A DNA stretch of 64,000 nucleotides, taken from positions 3,046,613 to 3,110,612 of the forward strand of contig AP021856.1 in the NCBI GenBank assembly GCA_017347445.1. The letters run 5' to 3'. Below the pieces are notes generated by a model. The model made no database searches and had not been told where the DNA came from. It saw only the letters and a program-made list of their open reading frames with translations. Positions 26,145-34,854 of the stretch are shown one piece after another (position 1 is the first letter of the stretch; each line of letters starts with the position of its first letter). The DNA is from Candidatus Brocadia pituitae. GTDB lineage: Bacteria; Planctomycetota; Brocadiia; Brocadiales; Brocadiaceae. The position numbers and the translations under genes are program-made.

Positions 26145-26359
26145 GTAGCGTGGCAATATCCACTGGAAAATTTATTTTAAGCATTTCCGTTTAGGAAATT
26201 CAAACTTTTTCAGTTATGCTATGAATAGACACACCCCTGCCCCTCTCAGGAGGGGAATTTGAGAAGCCCCCTCCGGAGCGGGGATTCAGGGGTGGGTAAA
26301 AAAGGTCGTTGGGTCTTTATTTTTAAAACCTCGCCTCATTTAAAAAAACCGAAATCTCT
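26145..26359. repeat. nuoL-nuoM spacer with CCCCT/AGGGG inverted repeats
   Basis: 26231-26296 is a run of short inverted blocks (CACCCCTGCCCCTCTCAGGAGGGG, in parts; GCCCCCTCCGGAGCGGGG; ATTCAGGGGTGGG) resembling the repeat at 23218. No gene and no clear promoter. Confidence 0.5.
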
Positions 26360-27919
26360 ATGCCTATACTTTCACTTATAACTTTTCTGCCGGTCATCGG
26401 GGTGTTTTTTATCCTTAGTATGGATTCAAGGAGAGGGGAACTGATCAGGATTACCACCCTGCTGGTTTCCATTGTGGTATTTGTCCTCTCCCTTCCCTTG
26501 TACTTCAATTTTGATCCCCGTGGGCATGAGATGCAGTTTGTCGAAAAACTTCCGTGGATACCCTCCTTTGGAATCCACTATCACGTCGGAATAGACGGAA
26601 TAAGCCTTTTCCTCATACTTTTAACGACCTTTATAACGCCTATCGCCATCCTGGCCTCATGGCATATTACAAAACACCTAAAGGAATACATGATCGCCAT
26701 GCTTGTGCTTGAGACGGGCATGATCGGCGTATTTATCTCGCTGGATCTATTTCTGTTTTACGTATTTTGGGAACTCATGCTGATTCCCATGTATCTCCTC
26801 ATCGGTATCTGGGGAGGACCAAGAAGGATTTATGCGGCGATAAAGTTCTTCATCTATACCATGTCCGGCAGCGTCTTCATGCTCCTGGCAATCATTGCAC
26901 TCTACTTTTTAAATCACCGGGCCACGGGTGAATATACGTTTAACCTTCTTGAGTTTTACCGGCTCGAACTCTCGTTTGCTGTTCAATTCTGGCTGTTCCT
27001 CGCCTTTGCCTTTGCCTTTGCTATCAAAGTCCCAATGTTTCCCTTTCATACCTGGCTCCCTGACGCCCATGTGGAAGCGCCCACTGCCGGCAGTGTAATC
27101 CTGGCAGGGGTGCTCTTAAAGATGGGAACGTATGGCTTTGTGCGATTTTGCCTGCCCCTGTTCCCGGCCGCTAGCCATGTATTCATCCCGGTAGTTTCCT
27201 GGATGGCGATTGTTGGCATCATCTATGGCGCGTTGGTCTCTATGGTGCAGGATGATCTGAAAAAATTGGTCGCCTATTCCAGCGTGAGCCATTTAGGCTT
27301 TGTTATGCTGGGTATCTTTGCCTTTAACATTCAGGGCATTGAAGGTGGCATTACCCAGATGATCAATCACGGCCTTAGCACCGGGGCGCTCTTTCTTGTC
27401 GTTGGAATGCTCTACGAAAGAAGGCACACACGGATGATCGCAGATTTTGGAGGACTAACCAAAAGGATGCCGGTTTTTGCAACGCTCTTTTTGATTGTTA
27501 CGTTATCTTCGATAGGATTACCTGGTTTGAACGGTTTCGTAGGAGAATTTCTCATCCTCTTAGGTGCGTTCAAGTCACGTATCCTGTATGCATCGATTGC
27601 AACATCGGGCATTATCCTTGCTGCCGTATATATGCTCTGGATGTTTCAGCGGGTTATGTTTCATGAAATCATCCACGAAGAAAATAAGACCTTAAAAGAT
27701 ATAAACAAACGGGAGTTTGCTATCTTACTTCCCCTGGTCCTGATCATCTTCTGGATCGGCATCTATCCTAACTCGTTTCTCAGAAAGATGGATGCTTCGG
27801 TAAACCACTTGTTAAAACAGGCTGGCGGAGAGGTACAAACGGCATCTCATCTTCAAACACAAAATGTACCGGTAACGCCGCAGATTGATATCGTTTCAGA
27901 AACCGAAACAGCATGGTAG
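26360..27919 (+). CDS. nuoM: NADH-quinone oxidoreductase subunit M
   Basis: A 519-aa antiporter-like proton-pumping subunit with about 14 helices. Conserved elements: FYVFWELMLIPMYLLIGIWGG (residues ~134-154, key Glu), VPMFPFHTWLPDAHVEAPTAGSVILAGVLLKMGTYG (~228-263, quoted parts PFHTWLPDAHVEAPT, LLKMGTYGF), DDLKKLVAYSSVSHLGFVMLG (~296-316; Lys and His) and NGFVGEFLIL (~391). It ends in a short soluble tail. Between nuoL and nuoN, both separated by repeat-bearing spacers of ~200 bases, unusual for this otherwise compact operon. Confidence 0.95.
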   Translation: MPILSLITFLPVIGVFFILSMDSRRGELIRITTLLVSIVVFVLSLPLYFNFDPRGHEMQFVEKLPWIPSFGIHYHVGIDGISLFLILLTTFITPIAILASWHITKHLKEYMIAMLVLETGMIGVFISLDLFLFYVFWELMLIPMYLLIGIWGGPRRIYAAIKFFIYTMSGSVFMLLAIIALYFLNHRATGEYTFNLLEFYRLELSFAVQFWLFLAFAFAFAIKVPMFPFHTWLPDAHVEAPTAGSVILAGVLLKMGTYGFVRFCLPLFPAASHVFIPVVSWMAIVGIIYGALVSMVQDDLKKLVAYSSVSHLGFVMLGIFAFNIQGIEGGITQMINHGLSTGALFLVVGMLYERRHTRMIADFGGLTKRMPVFATLFLIVTLSSIGLPGLNGFVGEFLILLGAFKSRILYASIATSGIILAAVYMLWMFQRVMFHEIIHEENKTLKDINKREFAILLPLVLIIFWIGIYPNSFLRKMDASVNHLLKQAGGEVQTASHLQTQNVPVTPQIDIVSETETAW

Positions 27920-28050
27920 GAATAAACGCAGAAAAAGCACAATATCAAATTCTGAATTCCGATGTTATTTTATGCAGGGTGAAATGAATAAGAAAGATTG
28001 CAGTAAAACAAGCTTTTATAAGTTAGGCCTTCAGAGACTTTTTATTTGTC

Positions 28051-28081
28051 TGTAGTGGCAATTCATGAATTGCCACTACAG
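28051..28081. repeat. near-perfect palindrome between nuoM and nuoN
   Basis: CTGTAGTGGCAATTCATGAATTGCCACTACAG reads the same on both strands (quoted as arms TGTAGTGGCAATTCA and its complement). It could form a long hairpin in the mRNA or be a binding site; no T-run follows. Confidence 0.7.
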
Positions 28082-28111
28082 ATTGAAATTTCTTAACATT
28101 CAAGGGATTCT

Positions 28112-29575
28112 ATGACACCTGCTTCCATAATGACGTTTAATATCCTGAGCATATTGCCAATCCTGATCCTGTCAGGGTTCGGTATGATAGTACTCTTCGT
28201 GGACATCTTTTCCTCAAGAAGATGGAGGGAAAAGAATCTGCTTGCCTATGTATCGTTGTTAGGAGTCATCCTTGCTGCAATCTTTGCCAGAAGCTCTACC
28301 GGAACAACCCTCTTTTCATTCAATGAAACCTTTACCATTGATAACTATTCCCTGTTTTTCAACTTCATCTTCCTGCTGAGCACCGGACTCACGATCCTGA
28401 TCTCACACAGTTACATCAGACGCGAAGAGATCAATCACGGAGAATATTATGCCCTTATTCTGTTTTCCACCATCGGGATGATGCTCATGGCTGCCGGTGC
28501 AGATCTGCTGAATATTTATATCGGTCTGGAGGTCATGTCCGTGAGTATTTACATCCTGACAGGGTTTAAACGTTCAAAGCTTATCTCAAACGAGGCGTCT
28601 CTGAAATATTTCCTCCTTGGAGCGTTTGCCACGGGCTTTTTGCTCTATGGCATCTCGCTTATCTACGGTTCTACCGGTACAATCAATCTGAAACAGGTCG
28701 CCGGTTTTATTGCCAGTAAGGGAGGCATATCAGACCCTGTATTACTCATGGGAATGGGATTGATTATTGTTGGGCTTGGCTTCAAGGTAGCTTCGGTACC
28801 GTTTCACACATGGGTGCCCGACGTTTATGAAGGCGCACCCACTGCAATCACGGCCTTTATGTCGGTAGGGCCAAAAGCCGCTGGTTTTGCCGCCTTCCTC
28901 CGTATTTTCATGACGGCTTTCGGTTCGACACATGGCGAATGGCAAAAGATAATCTCCATACTTGCCATTCTGACCATGACAACCGGAAACGTCATTGCCA
29001 TTGCCCAAACGAACATCAAGCGTATGCTTGCATATTCCAGTATTGCGCATGCAGGCTATCTCCTTATTGCCCTGGTGGCCGCAAATAATATTGGCGTACC
29101 GGGCACATTATTCTATCTGCTGGCGTATACCTTTATGAACATCGGGGCATTCGCCATTGTTATCGTATTAAGCCGTAAAGGTGATGAATGTATCCAAATC
29201 AATGACTATGCCGGGCTGGGATTTAAGCATCCGTTTCTTGCCATAGCGATGACCCTTTTCATGCTTTCCATGGCGGGTGTACCGCCCATGGCTGGTTTTG
29301 TAGGAAAATTTTATATCTTCAGCGCTGCCATAAAGTCGGGCTATATCGGACTTGCCATCATTGGGGTAATAAACAGCGTTATCTCTGTGTATTACTACTT
29401 AAGAATCACGGTAATTATGTATATGAAGGAACCCGCCAGAGAATTTACCCCTCTTACCATTTCACCCCTGATCGTTGCTGCTATTGTCATCTCTATGGTT
29501 GGCACGCTTCACTTGGGTATTTTCCCATCAAAAGTTATGGAAATTGCTCAACAGGCCACGTTGATATTGAAATAA
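28112..29575 (+). CDS. nuoN: NADH-quinone oxidoreductase subunit N
   Basis: A 487-aa antiporter-like proton-pumping subunit, the last gene of the operon. Motifs: NIYIGLEVMSVSIYILTGFKR (~residues 130-150, Glu), KVASVPFHTWVPDVYEGAPT (~225-244), NIKRMLAYSSIAHAGYLLIAL (~300-320, Lys/His) and GVPPMAGFVGKFYIFSAA (~388-405). Complete in length. The start ATG lies 192 bases after nuoM. It converges with the DUF2959-type lipoprotein gene downstream. Confidence 0.95.
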   Translation: MTPASIMTFNILSILPILILSGFGMIVLFVDIFSSRRWREKNLLAYVSLLGVILAAIFARSSTGTTLFSFNETFTIDNYSLFFNFIFLLSTGLTILISHSYIRREEINHGEYYALILFSTIGMMLMAAGADLLNIYIGLEVMSVSIYILTGFKRSKLISNEASLKYFLLGAFATGFLLYGISLIYGSTGTINLKQVAGFIASKGGISDPVLLMGMGLIIVGLGFKVASVPFHTWVPDVYEGAPTAITAFMSVGPKAAGFAAFLRIFMTAFGSTHGEWQKIISILAILTMTTGNVIAIAQTNIKRMLAYSSIAHAGYLLIALVAANNIGVPGTLFYLLAYTFMNIGAFAIVIVLSRKGDECIQINDYAGLGFKHPFLAIAMTLFMLSMAGVPPMAGFVGKFYIFSAAIKSGYIGLAIIGVINSVISVYYYLRITVIMYMKEPAREFTPLTISPLIVAAIVISMVGTLHLGIFPSKVMEIAQQATLILK

Positions 29576-29650
29576 ACGTCATAATTTAACACTTATGGTT
29601 AGGGGGTGGATATCCATCGCATATTGCCGACCACAGGGGATAGGCGCTAC

Positions 29651-29675
29651 CTTTTTCAAACAGCCAAATTGTTAC
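29651..29675. repeat. MITE-like end with module B remnant
   Basis: CTTTTTCAAACAGCCAAATTGTTAC matches the common MITE end with a few changes. It is preceded by GCCGACCACAGGGGATAGGCGCTACC (29626-29651), the module found also at 36770 and 61397. The other end is missing. Confidence 0.55.
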
Positions 29676-29711
29676 AGACATGCTTTCCCTGGAGGTGGGA
29701 CACAGCAGGAA

Positions 29712-30416
29712 TTATAGTCCCACCCTGGATGACAAGGCATTGGTAACACGATCCACATCATCTGCTAGCGCCTGAAGTTTTGTCATAACGATTTTTGCAT
29801 TTTCGTTTGCCTTGGTAATATACGGCTTCATTGATACTATTCCCCGCGTGGTAAGATCATTGCCAAGCGCTGTTTTTATATCGGTCAGATCGCTTATGAA
29901 AGGTTGGTAGGTTGTCTGGATTTCCTGTGCCAGGCTGACAACGTGATAAAAAGTTTTACTTAATTCATTCCGCCGCTCCGCTCCCTGTGCGCGCAATTCT
30001 GTATTCATGATGTCTGTCAGCTCTTTTTCCCAGGTATCAAAGTATTCTCTCCCTTTTGTAGTCATGTTTTCGACATGTTTGCTCATGCTGAGAGAATTAT
30101 CGGTTGTGCGGTTCAATTGTTTTACAAAATGCTGATACGGTTTGTACAGATCCCCATCTCCGGTTTTCCCGACCTGGTTCAGCGCAACAACGGTTTCCCT
30201 TATCTGATTGATATTTTTTAACAGTTCTTTGTGGAATCCCTCAATACCCGATACGGCCTTTTGTTTTTTTCCCGGACCAGTTGTAGCACAACCGGGGAAA
30301 AAAGCCTGGATTCCCAAGAGAATAGTAAGGAATATTGCTAGACCCACCGTATTTCCTGCGATAAATCCTCTTCCCTGATTATCGTTCTGCAACCATCCAC
30401 TGGCGTATTTTATCAT
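29712..30416 (-). CDS. DUF2959-type lipoprotein
   Basis: A 234-aa protein. The start chosen is the ATG at 30416, which has CAGGAGTAAGG just upstream; an open extension beyond it has no signal. A hydrophobic stretch (residues ~22-40) ends in FFPGC, a lipobox-like site, so a lipid-anchored protein is likely. The rest is alpha-helical and polar: GIEGFHKELLKNINQIRETVVALNQV, quoted in parts, a Thr-rich YFDTWEKEL, and a C-terminal helix (KLQALADDVDRVTNALSS). This matches the DUF2959 coiled-coil family, of unknown function. It stands alone, convergent to nuoN and divergent from recJ. Confidence 0.75.
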   Translation of the reverse strand: MIKYASGWLQNDNQGRGFIAGNTVGLAIFLTILLGIQAFFPGCATTGPGKKQKAVSGIEGFHKELLKNINQIRETVVALNQVGKTGDGDLYKPYQHFVKQLNRTTDNSLSMSKHVENMTTKGREYFDTWEKELTDIMNTELRAQGAERRNELSKTFYHVVSLAQEIQTTYQPFISDLTDIKTALGNDLTTRGIVSMKPYITKANENAKIVMTKLQALADDVDRVTNALSSRVGL

Positions 30417-30517
30417 ATCCTTACTCCTGTAAAATGATATTGAAAAAACAATATGATATAGTATTTTTACGTTCGTTATCAAGGAAAAACAAATTGGTGC
30501 AAAATAATTAAATTTTC

Positions 30518-30545
30518 TTGAAAGACTTAAAAATCAAAGTACAAT
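30518..30545 (+). promoter_or_regulatory. sigma70-like promoter of recJ
   Basis: TTGAAA (30518-30523), 16-bp spacer, TACAAT (30540-30545), about 70 bases before the recJ ATG. Confidence 0.6.
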
Positions 30546-30614
30546 GAAGAAATCACAAAACGAGATTTATACGTTCTCTGTTACTACCATTTTTTCGCAT
30601 AAACAACATACACC

Positions 30615-32351
30615 ATGATTAAAAGGTGGGTATTTTTCCCTCCGAACCAGCCGCTGCAAACGGAGATTGCCGGTAAACTCAAGATATCGCCCTTATTAGC
30701 CCAAGTGCTTATCAATCGTGGAGTTGCCGATGTCGCATCTGCCAGAAGCTTCCTCCAGCCACAAATTGCTGCACTCGGAGATCCTTCTTTACTTCCTGAC
30801 ATTGAAAAGGCATCCATTCGCATCAACGACGCCATACGCAAGGGAGAAAAAATTGTTATCTATGGCGATTATGATGTTGACGGACTGTCAGCTACCGCGC
30901 TCATGTACCGATGCCTGAAATTGCTGGGGGCAGAGGTGGGTTATTACATTCCGGAGCGACTGGAAGAGGGATACGGTTTAAATGCTGATGCGATTCGAAA
31001 GCTGAGGGAAAGCGGGGCAGACGTCATCCTGACGGTTGATTGCGGTATCAATGCCTGCAAGGAGGCGGATATTGCACGCACGTGCGGTATCGATCTGATC
31101 ATTACCGACCACCACCGCCCCGGACAGGAAATACCCAATGCCTTCGCCGTAGTCAATCCGAAACTACATGACTCACACCATCTGTTTCGCGACCTCTCCG
31201 GCGTGGGTATTGCCTTTAAACTGGCGTGGGCTCTTGGACAATTTTTTTCGCCGCAGAAGAAGGTGTCTCCTGCCTTTAGGGATTTTCTGCTACATGCAGT
31301 AGGGTTGGTGGCCCTTGGGACAATTGCGGATGTGGTGCCCTTGGTGGGAGAAAACCGCATCATTACGAGGTATGGCCTGAGTGCATTGCAACACACGGAA
31401 ATCCCCGGATTACGTGCCCTTCTCGATGTAGCAGACCTCTCCGGGATAAATCTCGATGCCTTTCACGTGGGATATCGTTTGGGTCCCCGTTTAAATGCCC
31501 CGGGGCGCATTGGGAAGGCAGGAATCGTGGTTGAACTGCTGACGACATCCAGCAAGGAGCGGGCCACAGAAATTGCTAATTTTCTGGAACAGGAGAACAA
31601 GAGGAGGCAGGAAATACAGGTTGATATTATGGTGTCAGCCAGAAAAAAAATATTGCATGAATTAAACCTGGACGAAACTACCGCAATTGTACTGGCGGAC
31701 CAGGCCTGGCACCCCGGGATTATAGGAATTATCGCTTCGAAAATGGTAGAAGAATTTAACCGTCCTACGGTGATGATTGCCGTAACGGACGACATCGGCC
31801 ACGGTTCCGCACGCTCCATCCCCTCGTTTCATATCCTGGAAGCACTGGAAAGTTGCAGGAACAAGTTGCTTTCTGTGGGTGGTCATGCCCAGGCGGCAGG
31901 TTTAAAGATACACCCGGATAATATTGATGAATTTCGCGATATGCTCAATAGGGCTACCTCTCAAAGGCTTTGCAAGACGGACCTGGTGCGTGTCCTGAAC
32001 ATTGATGCAGAGATCACGCTCTCCATGTTGTCAAAGGCCGTCGTAGCAGAACTGGCGCGTCTCTCCCCTCACGGCGAGGGAAATCCAATCCCCTTATTCG
32101 CCGCCACAAACATAAAGATCGTTGGACAGCCGCGCCGCATAGGCGCTAAGGGACAACACCTGAGTTTCTATGTCAAACAGGGAGACGTTGCCGTCAGGGC
32201 TGTTGCCTTTGGCATGGGAGAACAGATAGACCGGCTGAAACAAAACGGAAGAACGTGTTCCCTCGCCTTTACGGTAAAAATCAACACCTGGATGAACGGC
32301 GAGCAGCTTGAGCTGGAGGTGAAAGACCTTAAATTTGATAATGAAGAATAA
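30615..32351 (+). CDS. recJ: single-stranded-DNA-specific exonuclease RecJ
   Basis: A 578-aa 5'-3' ssDNA exonuclease of the DHH superfamily, used in RecF-type recombination, mismatch and base-excision repair. Motifs: IVIYGDYDVDGLSATALMY (motif I, ~residues 80-98), ILTVDCGIN (II, ~137), LIITDHHRPG (DHH, ~157), VGLVALGTIADVVPL (IV, ~228), and the DHHA1 region with SVGGHAQAAGLKI (~residues 417-429). The C-terminal OB-fold domain is present. A sigma70-like promoter lies upstream. Monocistronic. Length is usual for the family. Confidence 0.95.
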   Translation: MIKRWVFFPPNQPLQTEIAGKLKISPLLAQVLINRGVADVASARSFLQPQIAALGDPSLLPDIEKASIRINDAIRKGEKIVIYGDYDVDGLSATALMYRCLKLLGAEVGYYIPERLEEGYGLNADAIRKLRESGADVILTVDCGINACKEADIARTCGIDLIITDHHRPGQEIPNAFAVVNPKLHDSHHLFRDLSGVGIAFKLAWALGQFFSPQKKVSPAFRDFLLHAVGLVALGTIADVVPLVGENRIITRYGLSALQHTEIPGLRALLDVADLSGINLDAFHVGYRLGPRLNAPGRIGKAGIVVELLTTSSKERATEIANFLEQENKRRQEIQVDIMVSARKKILHELNLDETTAIVLADQAWHPGIIGIIASKMVEEFNRPTVMIAVTDDIGHGSARSIPSFHILEALESCRNKLLSVGGHAQAAGLKIHPDNIDEFRDMLNRATSQRLCKTDLVRVLNIDAEITLSMLSKAVVAELARLSPHGEGNPIPLFAATNIKIVGQPRRIGAKGQHLSFYVKQGDVAVRAVAFGMGEQIDRLKQNGRTCSLAFTVKINTWMNGEQLELEVKDLKFDNEE

Positions 32352-32721
32352 ACCCGATCGATATTCCAAAGAAATGGCAACAGGCTGCAAAGAAGATGAA
32401 GCACGGCGCAAAAACGGCTCTTATCATCGGCAAGATCAACCGCGGCATAGGGTGCATTCCCAATTTTTTAGTAGCGTTGTCAAGTAGAGACCTGACGAAA
32501 GCCCTCCCGGGTAGAGTTGTCATGCATCAAGGTTTAGTTTTTTCAAAACTATTTTTACCATAATCGGAAGACTTTTTCTTTAGTCAAGTCTCTCTTTCTC
32601 TGCTCTACCAAATTGTTACATACTGCAGCATAGTTTTTGCATTCCCGCCCGCAGAGCGGGTGGTTTAGTGCAGCAATCATAAGCAATGTTTGTATCAGGG
32701 TTCCTTGATCAGGAAGTTCCC
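32352..32721. other. intergenic region after recJ
   Basis: No gene recognised. It holds MITE-end-like fragments (GGTTTAGTTTTTTCAAAAC at ~32529; CCAAATTGTTAC at ~32607) and a small CCCGC/GCGGG hairpin at ~32644-32660. Confidence 0.5.
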
Positions 32722-33255
32722 TTACGGCGTAAACTTAAAAGACCGTATCATATTCTCAAAATCACCCTTCACCTTATCAAACGAATCGGTTGGAGCCCAG
32801 TATACCAGATCGTAAACCTTGTCTTCCATCCTGATGACATACGAATCGATCTGCAACCGGCAATGATCCAGTTCCCCCTCTAAAATCATATGGAGTGCAC
32901 GTTGATTATCCACAAGCACCGAGTCCTTCGAGACGACTTTCTTGTTTGTGATTCCCAGGAAAAGATGTCTGTTGAGCATCTCCAGTGAAAACCCTTTGTT
33001 TTCTATATCACTGGAGATGACGGCAATCATGGCATTATATTGTTTGTGCCATAATGCTATATCTTCTTTATCTGCCGGAAGTGGTTCCCACCCCTTCTCA
33101 GCTTCCGGCAGCTTCATTATGAAGTTTTTGTCTCGCGGGGAAAAGGTGCCCTGTTCAATTTTTATGGCAGCACAACCAAGAAAATCAATGATGATAAACA
33201 CAAAACCTAAGGTGCCTAACCAGCGAAGTATCAGTTCGTTTCGGAGATGGCTCAA
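32722..33255 (-). CDS. putative lipoprotein, unknown function
   Basis: A 177-aa protein starting with TTG (AAAGGA eight bases upstream). A hydrophobic N-terminal segment ends in FLGCAA, a lipobox with Cys at residue 28, so it is probably lipid-anchored and exported. The mature part (GTFSPRDKNFIMKLPEAEKGW, then IALWHKQYNAMIAVISSDIENKG, VYDLVYWAPTDSFDKVKGDFENMIRSFKF) ends in the pattern D-F-x-x-M-I-x-S-F, common to PsbP/DUF-type small domains that begin with a mature protein and end in this helix. Exact family not recognised. It stands alone on the minus strand. Confidence 0.7.
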   Translation of the reverse strand: MSHLRNELILRWLGTLGFVFIIIDFLGCAAIKIEQGTFSPRDKNFIMKLPEAEKGWEPLPADKEDIALWHKQYNAMIAVISSDIENKGFSLEMLNRHLFLGITNKKVVSKDSVLVDNQRALHMILEGELDHCRLQIDSYVIRMEDKVYDLVYWAPTDSFDKVKGDFENMIRSFKFTP

Positions 33256-33595
33256 CTATATGTTCCTTTTGTGTTGAATATTATTCAAAAACAATCTTCG
33301 GCACGATAGAAGCTAATTGTCAACAATCGTTGTCAGGAAACGACCCTCGCATATAAAATCAAAGGAAGCCTATCACTTTACATAAGATAAGTCAATATTG
33401 TAGCATCTTGATAAGACATTTTCATGCTAATGGAATTAGGATACGTTTCAGCTCCAGATTATTAGGCGAGGGAATTGAAAGCGCACATACGTTTTACCCG
33501 GATAACGAAAAAAAGACGAAGGCATGGATTTATGGGAGAACTGAAGTAACAGAACAAAAGACTGTGGATATTGATCATTTTTCACAGCCTTTTGC
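33256..33595. other. intergenic region, nothing recognised
   Basis: It must contain the promoter of the lipoprotein gene on the minus strand (a TTGACA at ~33318 has no good -10) and the 3' end of the KOW-domain gene. No repeat copy or RNA gene seen. Confidence 0.4.
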
Positions 33596-34723
33596 TTATC
33601 TCTCAATCATCTCGACATTTGCCCGTGGTACAACGATAGTGGAACCATCAGAAAATTCAATCTCGAGTATGCGCACGGAGGCCTCTGTTTCTATTGTTTG
33701 AGGGGAAAAGGGAAGCGCCTTAATCCTGCCAATCTTGCCAAAATAGGGTACTCGGATAACCCTGACGGTATCTCCGATCTCCATGCCCCTGTCAGCGGGC
33801 TTATCTGTTTCTGCTCCGGATGGCTTACTGGTTTCATAGGGGATGACAATCTCAGGCCTTACGACACCCGCCCGAATCTGGGTGGCGCCGTTTATAGAAG
33901 CCTTTGCGCCTGCGCGTGATTGTAGCAGATCGAATGTTTTTTGCGCTATGGGTATCTGTCCAAAACCCTCCGTTAAGATAAGGGTGAGCCCAATCTCTTC
34001 CGACCCGGTAATCGCTACTCCCAGGTCATAGCCTAGCAGTTTTTTCAGATCTTCATCATTAAATCCGCCGATAATGATCCCCCTGACGCCAACCCTTCTT
34101 GCCTTCTCAAGGGCATCGTGCCGGACAAAGGCGCCGCCGACAATAATCTTATCCTTGTGGGCAGGTAATATGCGGTCATCGGCAAGCGTGTCTTCTGGCT
34201 TATCGACAGCAAGTACGAGTTCGCCAACAGTTTCACCGCCCACCCCAAAGATCCCCTGAATAAGAGTTGCGGTCGTCTCGATAACGACACCCTCCTTTTC
34301 TAAGATCTCTGTAACCGTGCCGTCCACGTATGCAGACACTTGAATTGGTTTTGGGGGTTCCCGCAGAAGGATTTGCCCCGTTACCGTTGATATCGTCTCA
34401 ATCGTTCCTGTGATGGGTGAAAGCAAAACCGCCTTTAACATCTTGACCCATGGTTTGGTTTCGGCAATGATTTCATCCTTCTGGACAGGATCGCCTTCTT
34501 TCTTCAGCATATATTCCCTGAGGTCTTTGGGTTGGATGCCTAGCCGGTTCACGGCATTAATGGCATGAACCTTGCCAGGCAGATGGGTCCTGGCCACTAC
34601 ATCCTCTGCCCTCAGGACATCGCCCTTTTTTACGACAACGTCACCCAATAAGGGCAGGACGCGATGGCTCGCGACCTTTGTCTTTTCGGCTATACGTAAA
34701 CCCGGTGTATAAGCGTGAGTCAT
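33596..34723 (-). CDS. KOW-motif protein paired with a MutL-type ATPase
   Basis: A 375-aa soluble protein. The N-terminal half looks like a barrel-sandwich hybrid region (RVLPLLGDVVVKKGDVLRAEDVVARTHLPG; LLSPITGTIETISTVTGQILLREPPKPIQVSAYVDGTV, quoted in parts), reminiscent of RnfC or biotinyl-type domains. A central region (DKIIVGGAFVRHDALEKARRVGVRGIIIGGF) has a Rossmann-like pattern. The C-terminus has a KOW motif (GMEIGDTVRVIRVPYFGKIGRIKALP, ~residues 315-340). The gene lies ~130 bases downstream of the MutL-type ATPase on the same strand, so the two are likely a functional pair, perhaps in an enzyme activation or cofactor system. I know no established function. Confidence 0.65.
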   Translation of the reverse strand: MTHAYTPGLRIAEKTKVASHRVLPLLGDVVVKKGDVLRAEDVVARTHLPGKVHAINAVNRLGIQPKDLREYMLKKEGDPVQKDEIIAETKPWVKMLKAVLLSPITGTIETISTVTGQILLREPPKPIQVSAYVDGTVTEILEKEGVVIETTATLIQGIFGVGGETVGELVLAVDKPEDTLADDRILPAHKDKIIVGGAFVRHDALEKARRVGVRGIIIGGFNDEDLKKLLGYDLGVAITGSEEIGLTLILTEGFGQIPIAQKTFDLLQSRAGAKASINGATQIRAGVVRPEIVIPYETSKPSGAETDKPADRGMEIGDTVRVIRVPYFGKIGRIKALPFSPQTIETEASVRILEIEFSDGSTIVVPRANVEMIER

Positions 34724-34854
34724 AGGATAATAAAAAGACTTCCTGATAAAATGTGTTACCTTTTAAATACAAACCTACGTAAACCGTTTCAGCAGTTTAA
34801 ACGGCTTTGGTAATGGGTGTTATCTGCGAAACCTGAGTTTCTCATGTTTTTCTT

